Shown here in pieces: positions 1-7,407 of a stretch of 20,601 nt of DNA. Every line of letters starts with the position of its first letter. The stretch's first letter is position 1. The notes beneath the pieces are model-generated. The model had not been told where the DNA came from, did no database searches, and saw only the letters and a list, made by a program, of their open reading frames with translations. The translations under genes were made by a program, and so were the position numbers. The stretch spans positions 1 through 20,601 of the forward strand of contig DATKIY010000298.1 of assembly GCA_035543875.1 (NCBI GenBank), read 5' to 3'. The DNA comes from DATKIY01 sp035543875 (GTDB lineage: Bacteria > Actinomycetota > Actinomycetes > JAHEKZ01).

Positions 1-1
1 G

Positions 2-2263
2 CGCAGCCTCGCGGATGACCTCCGTCATCGAGACGATGACTCGTTGGCCCTGTTACTGATTCGGCGACCAGACTTGTCGCACCCGCTCCCCTCAGACCTT
101 GGGCAGTTGGCGGCGCGCTCGGTTACACAAGCAGCGACATCCCGGGCAGTCGACCGACTCAACGCGTTCCAGCTCCAGGTTCTCGAGGTCGTCGTGGTTG
201 TTCAGGAGCCAGCAACTAGGCAATCGATTAAGCAGCACCTCCCCGAGACGACGCCTGCGGACGTCGAAGCGGTCCTTGATGACCTGCACGTTCGAGCATT
301 GATCTGGGGTCCAGAGGACGGTTACCGCGCGACCGCGATGGTCAAAGAAGTGTTTGGCAAGTTTCCCGCGGGGCTCGGTCCGCGGCTGGCCGACCTCGAC
401 ATGTCGGTGGAACTTGGCGAGTTGATCGCGCAGTTGGACAAGGCACCACAAGACGTTGTCGAAGTACTCGACCGACTCACGTGGGGACCACCGCACGGTC
501 GCATCACCGACGCCACGCGACCGGTGACCACCACAACCGCCAGCACCCCCATCGAATGGCTCCTTGCGCGCGGCCTCCTTGTTGCCACCGACAAGACGAC
601 CGTCGTCTTGCCTCGTGAACTGGGGCTGCACCTACGCGGCGGACGCGTCCACAAACACACGCTTGCCGAAATCCCATCCCTGACCTGCACTCCTACTGAA
701 CAGGTTGCGGTAGACCGGGCAGCCGCAGGCAGCGCCTTCGACCTAGTCCGCCGGGTGGAAGACGTCCTCGAAGCCTGGTCAGTTGCGCCACCACCGGTAC
801 TTCGTACTGGCGGTGTTGGAGTCCGTGAGGTGCGGACACTAGCCACCCGACTCGACGTCGACGAGAGCAAGGCTGCCTTGCTCGTTGAGATCGCTTATAC
901 CGCTGGCCTGCTGGCTACCAGCGGCGATGTAGACGACCTTTGGCTGCCGACGCCCAATTACGACATCTGGCGCACGAAATCAACGGCCGAGCGCTGGGTA
1001 GAGCTTGCCTCAGCTTGGTTGGAAACAACTCGAGTACCTGGACTTATCGGACCCGGCGAAGGCAAGGAGGGCCGAGTAAACGCGTTAGCCACCGAACTCG
1101 ACCGCGTGGTAGCGCCGGACATTCGCACCGCGGTGTTACACGACCTCGCAATGGCGGAACCGGCAAGCGTGGTTGACGTCGATCGGCTTGTCGCACGCCA
1201 AGAGTGGCGACGGCCCAGGCGAGGCGGCCGGCTGCGCGACGAACTCGTCCGCTGGACGGTCGCAGAAGCCGCAGCCATCGGCGCCACAGCCCTCGGCGCT
1301 TTGTCGACACACGGCCAAGCTTTGGTGCTCGACGACGTCCGGCGTTCCATTGAGGCGTTGGGAACGCTTATCCCTTCGCCGGTCGACCATGTACTCCTGC
1401 AAGCCGACCTCACCGCTGTTGCACCCGGACCGCTTGAGGGCGATGTAGCACGTGAGCTAGGCCTGCTGGCCGATATTGAGTCGTCCGGCGGTGCAACGGT
1501 CTACCGATTCACAGATGCGTCGATCAGACGCGCGCTGGATGCGGGACGCAGCGCCATCGACATTCACGCTTTCCTGCAACAACACAGCAAGACACCTACG
1601 CCACAGCCGTTGACTTACCTGGTCGATGACGTCGCCAGACGTCATGGGCGGGTACGGGTGGGTTCAGCTTCGTCCTACATTCGATCCGACGACCCAGCGT
1701 TGTTGGACGAAATCTTGGTGGATCGACGACTCGGTGGGCTTCGCGTCAGGCGACTTGCCCCCACAGTCATCGCGAGCGATGCCTCACCTGAAGTCTTGCT
1801 TGAGCGGTTGCGCCAATCGGGATTGGCGCCTGCCGCTGAGTCAAACGACGGTGCGCTGCTTCTTCGTCGACCCGACTCCCGGCGCACGGGTCCGCGGCAA
1901 CGCCCTCCAAGACTGCGAGCGGACCCACCCGTTCCGGGCGAACCAGTGGCTAAGGCTGCGGTGCGAGCTCTTCGCGCTGGCGAACGCGGCCAAAGCCGCG
2001 GCGAGGCCACGACCGGACCATCCGGTCCAGTCCTTGTGCCGAAGCGAGCCGTCAGCGAAACGCTGGAAGTGCTTCGTCGAGCAATGGAAGACAAAGCATC
2101 GGTATGGATTGGATATGTCGGAACCGACGGAACCGCAAGTGAGCGGGTCATCGATCCGGTGGAACTGCGCGGAGGTTGGCTCACTGCGTTCGATCATCGT
2201 CAAGAACAGGTCAGCACCTTCGCCGTGCATCGCATCACTGGTGTTGCACCTCTGGACGACTAG
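2..2263 (+). CDS. Helicase-associated protein with XPB/Ssl2-like and WYL-like domains (5' partial)
   Basis: This is the actinobacterial helicase-associated family (Helicase_C_3 / XPB-Ssl2 N-terminal-like), the counterpart of mycobacterial Rv0862c. It is probably a DNA-binding or accessory partner of the XPB helicase encoded downstream; its biochemical role is not established. A TTG at 44 could serve as a start, but the frame is open to the window edge and the residues upstream of it (SLADDLRHRDDDS) match the conserved N-terminus of the family, so the true start lies before base 1. The middle third is winged-helix-like and rich in Leu, Asp and Arg. The region around 1590-1860 (LVDDVARRHGRVRVG...) is the XPB-N-like domain. 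The last ~70 residues (WIGYVGTDG, SERVIDPVEL, FAVHRI) look like a WYL fold. No Walker motifs are visible. The stop codon lies inside a perfect palindrome. Confidence 0.85.
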   Translation, partial: RSLADDLRHRDDDSLALLLIRRPDLSHPLPSDLGQLAARSVTQAATSRAVDRLNAFQLQVLEVVVVVQEPATRQSIKQHLPETTPADVEAVLDDLHVRALIWGPEDGYRATAMVKEVFGKFPAGLGPRLADLDMSVELGELIAQLDKAPQDVVEVLDRLTWGPPHGRITDATRPVTTTTASTPIEWLLARGLLVATDKTTVVLPRELGLHLRGGRVHKHTLAEIPSLTCTPTEQVAVDRAAAGSAFDLVRRVEDVLEAWSVAPPPVLRTGGVGVREVRTLATRLDVDESKAALLVEIAYTAGLLATSGDVDDLWLPTPNYDIWRTKSTAERWVELASAWLETTRVPGLIGPGEGKEGRVNALATELDRVVAPDIRTAVLHDLAMAEPASVVDVDRLVARQEWRRPRRGGRLRDELVRWTVAEAAAIGATALGALSTHGQALVLDDVRRSIEALGTLIPSPVDHVLLQADLTAVAPGPLEGDVARELGLLADIESSGGATVYRFTDASIRRALDAGRSAIDIHAFLQQHSKTPTPQPLTYLVDDVARRHGRVRVGSASSYIRSDDPALLDEILVDRRLGGLRVRRLAPTVIASDASPEVLLERLRQSGLAPAAESNDGALLLRRPDSRRTGPRQRPPRLRADPPVPGEPVAKAAVRALRAGERGQSRGEATTGPSGPVLVPKRAVSETLEVLRRAMEDKASVWIGYVGTDGTASERVIDPVELRGGWLTAFDHRQEQVSTFAVHRITGVAPLDD

Positions 2264-2280
2264 TCGTCCAGAGGTGCAAC
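2243..2280. terminator. Perfect 38-nt palindrome, likely bidirectional terminator
   Basis: Arms of 17 nt (2243-2259 and 2264-2280) flank a ctag centre, with no mismatch. The helicase-associated gene's TAG stop (2261-2263) is inside it. It separates that gene from the convergent DUF7144 gene, which ends at 2304, so it fits a terminator for both. No long T-run follows; only a short T-rich stretch (cttttg) lies nearby. Confidence 0.7.
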
Positions 2281-2303
2281 CAGCAAACCTTGCTTTTGCC
2301 CCG

Positions 2304-2708
2304 TCAGACTTCCGCGATGTCTCGGCCATGCATGGTCAACGCCCAGATAATGGTGACGTCGATGGCAATGATGATGATGGACCAGAAAGGTGCGTTCCAC
2401 CCAAGTAGGAATGCGAAGTTGACAATGGCGCTAATCCCGGCAAGCAGGACGCCAACCGCACGAGCGGCCACGGAACCGGTGAACACTCCGAATCCGGCAA
2501 TTGCCAAGATCACACCGATGAGCAGGTGGATCCAACCCCATGTCGTGGCGTCAAAACTGAAGACATAGTCCTGCCCCACCACGTAGACCTTGTCTTCCAA
2601 GATGGCGCCGAACCCCGCGATCGCGTGGAAAAATCCCACCACGATCATCATCACGCCCGCGAAGGCCGTAAAACCTACGGCCATCCCGCTTGGCTGGTTG
2701 TCGCTCAC
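2304..2708 (-). CDS. DUF7144 family four-helix membrane protein
   Basis: This 134-residue integral membrane protein has four predicted transmembrane helices at about residues 12-34, 56-77, 82-101 and 106-126. The pattern of a first helix, a short polar loop with a Phe-Asp-x-x-Thr-Trp-Gly-Trp motif, a second helix and two tightly packed final helices matches the DUF7144 family common in actinobacteria, whose function is unknown. The start is GTG at 2706-2708, supported by a strong ribosome binding site (AGGAGGAGG on the minus strand, 2711-2724). The gene is on the opposite strand between the two helicase genes and so interrupts a pair that is adjacent in mycobacteria. A functional link to the helicases is not implied. 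Confidence 0.85.
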   Translation of the reverse strand: MSDNQPSGMAVGFTAFAGVMMIVVGFFHAIAGFGAILEDKVYVVGQDYVFSFDATTWGWIHLLIGVILAIAGFGVFTGSVAARAVGVLLAGISAIVNFAFLLGWNAPFWSIIIIAIDVTIIWALTMHGRDIAEV

Positions 2709-2911
2709 TGGAACCTCCTCCTAGTGCTGCGGCTTTGTGGAGACCGCAACTTCGGCCACGCCCCACGACGGGCCAAAACCACGGTAGCGACCAAAACGCC
2801 CAGATTCGATCATTATCGGCAAGATTCGGTGCGGGAAGTCCCAGCTGCGAGTTGGTGTTGGACAATGGTGCGTTGCCACCAGATCCGAGATTGCTTCCCG
2901 AAAGGAACCGG

Positions 2912-4567
2912 GTGAACGACGGTCCATTGATCGTGCAAAGCGACAAGACCCTGCTCTTGGAAGTCGATCATGAGACCTCGGAGGAATGTCGGCACGCCAT
3001 CGCGCCGTTCGCGGAGCTCGAACGAGCACCTGAGCACGTCCACACCTATCGGCTCACGCCGCTCGGGCTCTGGAACGCGCGTGCTGCCGGACACGATGCG
3101 GAACAAGTCATCGACGTCCTGCTCCAATTTAGTCGCTACCCCGTGCCGCATGCGCTGCTCGTCGATGTCGCCGAGACAATGGCGCGCTACGGACGATTGC
3201 AACTCCAGCTCCATCCTTCGCACGGACTAGTGCTGCACGCATTCGACCGAGCTGTTCTTGAAGAGGTCTTACGCAGTAAGAAAGTGCAACCGCTGCTGGG
3301 AGCTCGGATAGATCCGGACACGGTCGCCGTTCACCCTTCCGAGCGCGGACACCTCAAGCAAGTGCTCCTGAAACTCGGTTGGCCGGCGGAGGACTTGGCC
3401 GGCTACGTCGACGGCGAAGCTCACCCGATTGAGCTCGACGAAAGTGACTGGACGCTTCGGCCCTACCAAAAGCAGGCCGCCGAGAACTTCCTGCACGGTG
3501 GATCAGGTGTCGTGGTCCTTCCCTGCGGCGCGGGAAAGACCCTGGTGGGCGCGGCGGCAATGGCCGCTGCCAAGGCGACCACCTTGATCCTCGTCACGAA
3601 CACGGTGGCAGCACGCCAATGGCGCGATGAACTTGTGCGCCGCACCTCACTTACGCTCGATGAGATCGGTGAGTACTCCGGTGCGAAGAAGGAGATTCGA
3701 CCAGTAACCATCGCGACCTATCAGGTCATGACCACCCGTCGAAAAGGCGCCTACCAACACCTCGAGCTGTTCGACGCGCGTGACTGGGGACTTATCTTGT
3801 ACGACGAAGTACACCTACTGCCCGCGCCGATCTTTCGCTTCACCGCGGACATTCAGGCGCGGCGCAGACTCGGACTGACAGCGACGCTGGTACGCGAGGA
3901 CGGTCGCGAAGGTGACGTGTTCTCCCTGATAGGGCCAAAGCGCTACGACGCTCCATGGAAAGACATCGAAGCGCAGGGGTATATCGCGCCGGCCGACTGC
4001 GTCGAGGTGCGAGTCACTCTCCCCGATGCTGAGCGTCTGGTCTATGCCACAGCCGAGCCTGAGGAGCGCTACCGACTCTGCTCGACGTCAAGCACCAAGT
4101 CACGAGTCGTCGAACAGCTCGTCAAGCAACATGCCGGTGAACCAACATTGGTGATTGGACAGTACCTCGACCAGCTCGACGACCTAGGGGATCGACTGGA
4201 TGTTCCCGTGATCAAAGGCGAAACGACGGTCAAGGAACGAGAGCGACTGTTCAACGCGTTCCGCGAAGGCGAGATCAATACTCTGGTCGTGAGCAAGGTA
4301 GCCAACTTCTCGATTGACCTACCAGAGGCAAGCGTTGCCATCCAAGTGTCTGGTGCGTTTGGCTCGCGGCAAGAGGAGGCGCAACGCCTGGGTCGCGTGC
4401 TCAGACCCAAAGGCGATGGGCGCTCCGCTCGGTTCTATGCGATTGTGGCGAGAGACACGATCGACCAAGAGTTCGCAGCCCACCGTCAACGTTTCCTCGC
4501 CGAACAGGGCTACGCCTACCGAATCATCGACGCCGACGACCTCCCCCACACCAGCACCACCCCCTAA
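2912..4567 (+). CDS. XPB/Ssl2-type DNA repair helicase
   Basis: This 551-residue superfamily 2 helicase is the bacterial homologue of eukaryotic XPB (ERCC3) and the counterpart of mycobacterial Rv0861c. It is a 3'-5' ATP-dependent DNA translocase presumed to act in DNA repair. The N-terminal ~180 residues form the XPB damage-recognition-like domain. Walker A is PCGAGKT (204-210), motif II is DEVH (298-301), SAT-like motif III is LTATLV, and motif VI is QRLGRVLRP (491-499), followed by the conserved FYAIVARDTIDQEF segment. I chose the GTG at 2912 because VNDGPLIVQSDKTLLLEVD is the normal N-terminus of this family and AAAGGA lies 5 nt upstream. The frame stays open back to an ATG at 2690, but those 74 residues look non-coding. 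The length is normal for the family. Confidence 0.93.
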   Translation: MNDGPLIVQSDKTLLLEVDHETSEECRHAIAPFAELERAPEHVHTYRLTPLGLWNARAAGHDAEQVIDVLLQFSRYPVPHALLVDVAETMARYGRLQLQLHPSHGLVLHAFDRAVLEEVLRSKKVQPLLGARIDPDTVAVHPSERGHLKQVLLKLGWPAEDLAGYVDGEAHPIELDESDWTLRPYQKQAAENFLHGGSGVVVLPCGAGKTLVGAAAMAAAKATTLILVTNTVAARQWRDELVRRTSLTLDEIGEYSGAKKEIRPVTIATYQVMTTRRKGAYQHLELFDARDWGLILYDEVHLLPAPIFRFTADIQARRRLGLTATLVREDGREGDVFSLIGPKRYDAPWKDIEAQGYIAPADCVEVRVTLPDAERLVYATAEPEERYRLCSTSSTKSRVVEQLVKQHAGEPTLVIGQYLDQLDDLGDRLDVPVIKGETTVKERERLFNAFREGEINTLVVSKVANFSIDLPEASVAIQVSGAFGSRQEEAQRLGRVLRPKGDGRSARFYAIVARDTIDQEFAAHRQRFLAEQGYAYRIIDADDLPHTSTTP

Positions 4568-4573
4568 CCTTTA

Positions 4574-4597
4574 GGGGGGAACGTCACGTTCACCCCC
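4574..4597 (+). terminator. Candidate stem-loop terminator after XPB helicase gene
   Basis: GGGGGG-AACG and CGTT-C-A-CCCCC form a ten-base-pair stem with one bulged A and a 3-nt loop, starting 7 nt after the helicase stop. Only a weak pyrimidine tail (ttcta) follows, so termination is plausible but not certain. Confidence 0.45.
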
Positions 4598-4622
4598 TTC
4601 TATCGGAGTCAAACCACTACCC

Positions 4623-4955
4623 ATGGACGTCGATCAGGCGCTCGCCGATGCCCGCTCGCGGTTGCTGCACGACCTCGGCTCGACGACTGCCGTTACCAAC
4701 GTCCATGTCGACGCCCTTGAGGACGCTCTGGCCGCGCGCCGCGAGTGGGTGGAGCCGTGGCCGGACGGCACTGCATTTCTGACGTGTTTAGTAGCGCAAG
4801 ACTTGCAAGAGACGTTGGTCGCGGTCTCCGGGCGCTGGCCGATGTGTCGAGCGGACGGCGCTCACCAGCTCCACGTCGAGCCCGATCTCGGCGAGGACCC
4901 TCGTTGGGTATGCCAGGAGTGCGCAATCGAGGCCGGCCCGGTGGGCGGACTATGA
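4623..4955 (+). CDS. Small zinc-ribbon-like protein of unknown function
   Basis: This 110-residue protein starts at ATG 4623. The N-terminal two thirds is helical and acidic with no recognisable catalytic motif. The C-terminal part has Cys75, His81, His84 and a CxxC pair (Cys97, Cys100) framed by Trp residues (RWPMC, RWVCQEC) and ends in a Gly-rich tail. This resembles short actinobacterial hypothetical proteins with a treble-clef or zinc-ribbon end, in which a WP-x-C and WVC-xx-C arrangement binds one metal. The gene lies 55 nt after the XPB helicase gene and 9 nt before the HD-domain gene on the same strand, so it may share a transcript with the genes that follow. The ribosome binding site is weak (CGGAG, spaced 14 nt). 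The function cannot be assigned. Confidence 0.65.
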   Translation: MDVDQALADARSRLLHDLGSTTAVTNVHVDALEDALAARREWVEPWPDGTAFLTCLVAQDLQETLVAVSGRWPMCRADGAHQLHVEPDLGEDPRWVCQECAIEAGPVGGL

Positions 4956-4964
4956 CGATCGGCA

Positions 4965-5570
4965 GTGTCGATGGCGACTGATGCGCGACTCATCGAGAAG
5001 GCTGTGACGGCCGCGGGGCTCGCTGCTCGATACGCGCAGCCGCATCGCCACTATCACACGATGACCCATGTCAAACACGTTCTCGAAACGATCGACCAAC
5101 TCAGCCCCGAGGGAGGGGACGACGACGCGGTTCGCCTAGCAGCTTGGTTCCACGACGCTATCTACGCACCAGGAAGGCAAGACAACGAACAGCGAAGTGC
5201 CTACCTCGCGCGCGACATCCTTGAGCTGGTTGGAGCATCCCCAAAGCTCGGAACCGAGGTTTCGCGTCTGATCCTGCTGACCTCTCATCACGACCCCGAC
5301 CCAGCCGATGCTGTCGGCTCGATGCTGTCGGACGCCGATCTGAAGATCCTGGCCGAACCATGGAGTACATACGCCGAGTACACGTGGGCCATCCGGCGTG
5401 AGTACGAACTGATTCCTGACGACGAGTTTCGTCCTGCTCGAGCCCGAATCCTCAAGGGATTCCTGCAACAACCAGCCATCTATCGGCTCCCGACCTCGTA
5501 CGAACGATGGGAGTCGCTAGCCCGAGCCAATGTCACCCGCGAGATCAATGAGTTGGAGTCCACACCATGA
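4965..5570 (+). CDS. HD-superfamily metal-dependent phosphohydrolase
   Basis: This 201-residue protein resembles the COG4339 group of predicted HD-domain hydrolases. It is a soluble enzyme likely acting on a nucleotide or phosphate ester; the substrate is unknown. The expected metal ligands are visible: an N-terminal histidine cluster HRHYHTMTHV (28-36), the HD doublet in WFHDAIY (His63, Asp64), a second histidine motif TSHHD (107-110) and a late Asp (DADLKIL, 123-129). The start is GTG 4965 or ATG 4971 in the same frame. Neither has a strong Shine-Dalgarno site, and I kept the longer form. It follows the zinc-ribbon-like gene by 9 nt, and its stop overlaps the next start (ATGA), which indicates translational coupling to the VOC gene. 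Confidence 0.85.
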   Translation: MSMATDARLIEKAVTAAGLAARYAQPHRHYHTMTHVKHVLETIDQLSPEGGDDDAVRLAAWFHDAIYAPGRQDNEQRSAYLARDILELVGASPKLGTEVSRLILLTSHHDPDPADAVGSMLSDADLKILAEPWSTYAEYTWAIRREYELIPDDEFRPARARILKGFLQQPAIYRLPTSYERWESLARANVTREINELESTP

Positions 5571-5923
5571 CTGATGTCATCCGGGGCATAAGCGCACTGG
5601 CCATCGACGCGGCGGACCCGCCGAACGTTGCTAAGTTCTGGGCAGCGCTTATCGACGGAAGCATGACGATCGACGAAGACGGTGACGCGAAGGTCTCAGG
5701 TCTCAATCTCCCTCGACTGGACTTCCTGAAGGTTCCGGAACGCAAGGAAACCAAGAACCGCATTCACATCGACCTCGCCGTTACTGACCTACAGGGGGCA
5801 ACGCAGCGAGCCGTGGCACTGGGAGCAACCCTGGCCGACGACGTGTACGACGGACGAACGTGGCAAGTCCTCCGCGATCCCGAGGGCAACGAATTCTGTC
5901 TGCTTCCGCCGGGAGTCAGTTAA
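5567..5923 (+). CDS. VOC family protein (glyoxalase/bleomycin-resistance fold)
   Basis: This 118-residue single-domain protein of the vicinal oxygen chelate superfamily is close to the Glyoxalase_6 type. It shows the two expected beta-alpha-beta modules: the first begins ISALAIDAADPPNVAKFWAAL, and the second begins NRIHIDLAVTDL and ends LRDPEGNEFCLL. His67-region and the Glu of GNEFCL would be metal or ligand positions. Such proteins are often small-molecule hydrolases, isomerases or binding proteins, and the specific reaction cannot be told. Its ATG overlaps the stop of the HD-domain gene by 4 nt. Its TAA stop (5921-5923) overlaps the antisense TAA stop of the next gene, so the two genes are convergent with no spacer. 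Confidence 0.85.
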   Translation: MTDVIRGISALAIDAADPPNVAKFWAALIDGSMTIDEDGDAKVSGLNLPRLDFLKVPERKETKNRIHIDLAVTDLQGATQRAVALGATLADDVYDGRTWQVLRDPEGNEFCLLPPGVS

Positions 5924-6195
5924 CGTCGTTTGTCCCTGCGCGACTGCCGTCGCCTTAGACCTGCAGACGTAAGACGCTTCACTAACTCGCGAGAGGTCAC
6001 GGATTCGGCGCCAGCGGCGATCAAAGCCGCGCGTCTTTCCACGGGCACGTCGTAGTGGTCGCCGTCAAAACCCTTAGGAGGAATGGCGAATTGGGCGACG
6101 AAGGCGTGCAGCTCATCGAAGGACGTGTCACTAGCTAAGTGGCACCAGAATCGATCGTGAGCTGCCACTCGCGCGTCGTCGATCATGATCGCCAT
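5920..6195 (-). CDS. DUF4031 family protein
   Basis: This 91-residue protein belongs to a small, mainly actinobacterial family of unknown function. The diagnostic features are IMIDDARVAAHDRFWCHLASDTSFDEL at the start, DGDHYDVP in the middle, and a C-terminal VTSRELVKRLTSAGLRRR with a basic tail. The frame is open further upstream to 6252, but the family begins at the M-x-I-x-IDDAR motif, so I place the start at ATG 6193-6195. This is 4 nt after the stop of the upstream minus-strand gene (6200-6202), which suggests co-transcription and coupling. A GTG at 6205-6207 is an alternative start that would overlap that stop. Confidence 0.83.
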   Translation of the reverse strand: MAIMIDDARVAAHDRFWCHLASDTSFDELHAFVAQFAIPPKGFDGDHYDVPVERRAALIAAGAESVTSRELVKRLTSAGLRRRQSRRDKRR

Positions 6196-6199
6196 GGAG

Positions 6200-6691
6200 T
6201 CAAGCACCGCTAGCTGGCTGGACCAAAGCGCGCACCTCACGAAGCGAGTCAATCTCGCCCGCCAGCTCCTTCACGCAAAAGGAAATGATCGCCCGCTCGT
6301 GTGCAATCACGTCATCAGCAACCGATCGGACGTCGTCCGAGCACGCGTTCGTGAGTTCATCCAACTGGAGATAGTCATCAAGGGCAGTTGCGGCATCCGC
6401 CGATATCCAGCGCAGCAGCTGGGACCAGGGCTGGTTCTTCGTTCGTTCGAGATCCAACTGCGCCACATCGAGTATGTCTCCGTGATCGAGGTCCACGGCC
6501 CACTGGGACAACAGGCCGACCAACTTGTCGCGCATCTGAACCTCAAGTTCAACGAGCTCTCCCAACTTGGTTCTTTCGATCGAGTCGTCGCGCGCCCTAG
6601 CTAGACCGTCGTAGACCAACACGCCGTAAACCTCGCCCTGCCACGCCTTCAGAATCAATGCTTCAAGCTCGTCACCCGCGCCATTTGTCAT
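6200..6691 (-). CDS. Unrecognised all-helical protein, possibly ferritin-like fold
   Basis: This 163-residue protein is one I do not firmly recognise. It is almost entirely helical, acidic and lacks glycine-rich motifs. Four helices are suggested at about residues 7-33, 43-66, 85-110 and 118-150. Candidate metal-ligand positions are Glu20 in GEVYG, Glu48/Glu50 in ELE, and a His-Glu pair in the last helix (IAHERAIISF). This recalls ferritin-like four-helix bundles such as those of MiaE-type or DUF455 proteins, but the canonical ExxH motif of the second helix is missing, so the fold assignment is a guess. It is followed after 4 nt by the DUF4031 gene, and it is transcribed away from TetR regulator 1 with only 21 nt between the two start codons. 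Confidence 0.6.
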   Translation of the reverse strand: MTNGAGDELEALILKAWQGEVYGVLVYDGLARARDDSIERTKLGELVELEVQMRDKLVGLLSQWAVDLDHGDILDVAQLDLERTKNQPWSQLLRWISADAATALDDYLQLDELTNACSDDVRSVADDVIAHERAIISFCVKELAGEIDSLREVRALVQPASGA

Positions 6692-6712
6692 TCCGCCATA
6701 CTCTCAATTGTC

Positions 6713-7372
6713 ATGACAGCCGCATCCTCCCCCACGTCAAGAGTTGGCCGCGATCTTTCGGTCGAGGAACGACGCTTGCAGGTGCTCCGCGCCGCAGCGC
6801 GCTGCCTTGCAAAGGATGGTTACGAGGCGGTACGACTTCGCGACATAGCGACTGCCGCGGGGGTGACAACGGGTGCGCTTCAGCACTATTGGGTGAGCCG
6901 CGAGGAGTTGCTTGAGCAGGCCTTCGAACAAGTCAGCATCGACCTGCTGGATCGCTGGGCCGCCGCCACCCAGAGCGTTGACCACCCCTGGGAACAAATT
7001 GTGGTGCTGGTCGACCAGCTAGCGACAGCGCCCGACGTCAGACAGCACTGCTCGCTGTGGACCGAGTACGCCGCGACCGCTGGGCGCCGGGCTTTCCTAC
7101 GACAAGGGTTTCGCACCATCTACGACGCCTGGCGTGAGCTCCTGACACGCGCCGTCCACCAAGGCGTGGTCGATGGTTGCTTTAAGCCGACGCTGGCAAC
7201 GGACGACATCGTCACGATCTTGCTCACTCACATGGATGGGTGCGAGCTTGCGATAGCCGCCGATATCGACGCGATGACACCCGTCGAGCTGAGGCGTCTC
7301 ACGCTCGACCTCGCTGCCTACCTACTGCGGTTCGACGTCGTGCAGGCTCAAAACAACCCTACATTATCGTGA
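6713..7372 (+). CDS. TetR/AcrR family transcriptional regulator (regulator 1)
   Basis: This 219-residue one-component repressor has an N-terminal TetR-type helix-turn-helix at about residues 19-68 (RAAARCLAKDGYEAVRLRDIA, AGVTTGALQHYW, REELLEQAF), followed by an all-helical ligand-binding and dimerisation domain. The ligand is unknown. There is no Shine-Dalgarno site before ATG 6713; instead a TACTCT hexamer lies 8 nt upstream, so the mRNA may be leaderless. It is divergent from the helical-protein gene with a 21-nt gap. Its TGA stop falls in the centre of a 38-nt palindrome that precedes the flavoprotein gene, which makes that gene a plausible target or partner. No promoter for the flavoprotein gene was identified, so the two may form one transcript. 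Confidence 0.88.
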   Translation: MTAASSPTSRVGRDLSVEERRLQVLRAAARCLAKDGYEAVRLRDIATAAGVTTGALQHYWVSREELLEQAFEQVSIDLLDRWAAATQSVDHPWEQIVVLVDQLATAPDVRQHCSLWTEYAATAGRRAFLRQGFRTIYDAWRELLTRAVHQGVVDGCFKPTLATDDIVTILLTHMDGCELAIAADIDAMTPVELRRLTLDLAAYLLRFDVVQAQNNPTLS

Positions 7373-7388
7373 TAATGTAGGGTTGTTT
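7351..7388. promoter_or_regulatory. 38-nt inverted repeat: terminator or TetR operator
   Basis: Arms 7351-7368 and 7371-7388 are perfectly complementary over 18 nt around a GT centre. The outer part is A-rich on the left and ends in gttgttt on the right, as in an intrinsic terminator. The inner part (ctacattatc/gataatgtag) is AT-rich and symmetric like a TetR operator. It spans the stop of regulator 1 and ends 19 nt before the flavoprotein start, so either role, or attenuation, is possible. Confidence 0.6.
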
Positions 7389-7407
7389 CATCCAAAGCCG
7401 ACGAAAC

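Noticed and set aside
1626..2408. 260-residue plus-strand open frame overlapping the helicase-associated gene
   Set aside because: It is out of frame within a well-supported gene, has no domain, and extends through the palindrome into the DUF7144 gene; it looks like a GC-frame shadow.
2690..2911. Upstream extension of the XPB helicase frame to ATG 2690 (74 residues)
   Set aside because: The extra residues are low-complexity, overlap the DUF7144 start and ribosome binding site, and do not fit the family N-terminus, which begins at GTG 2912.
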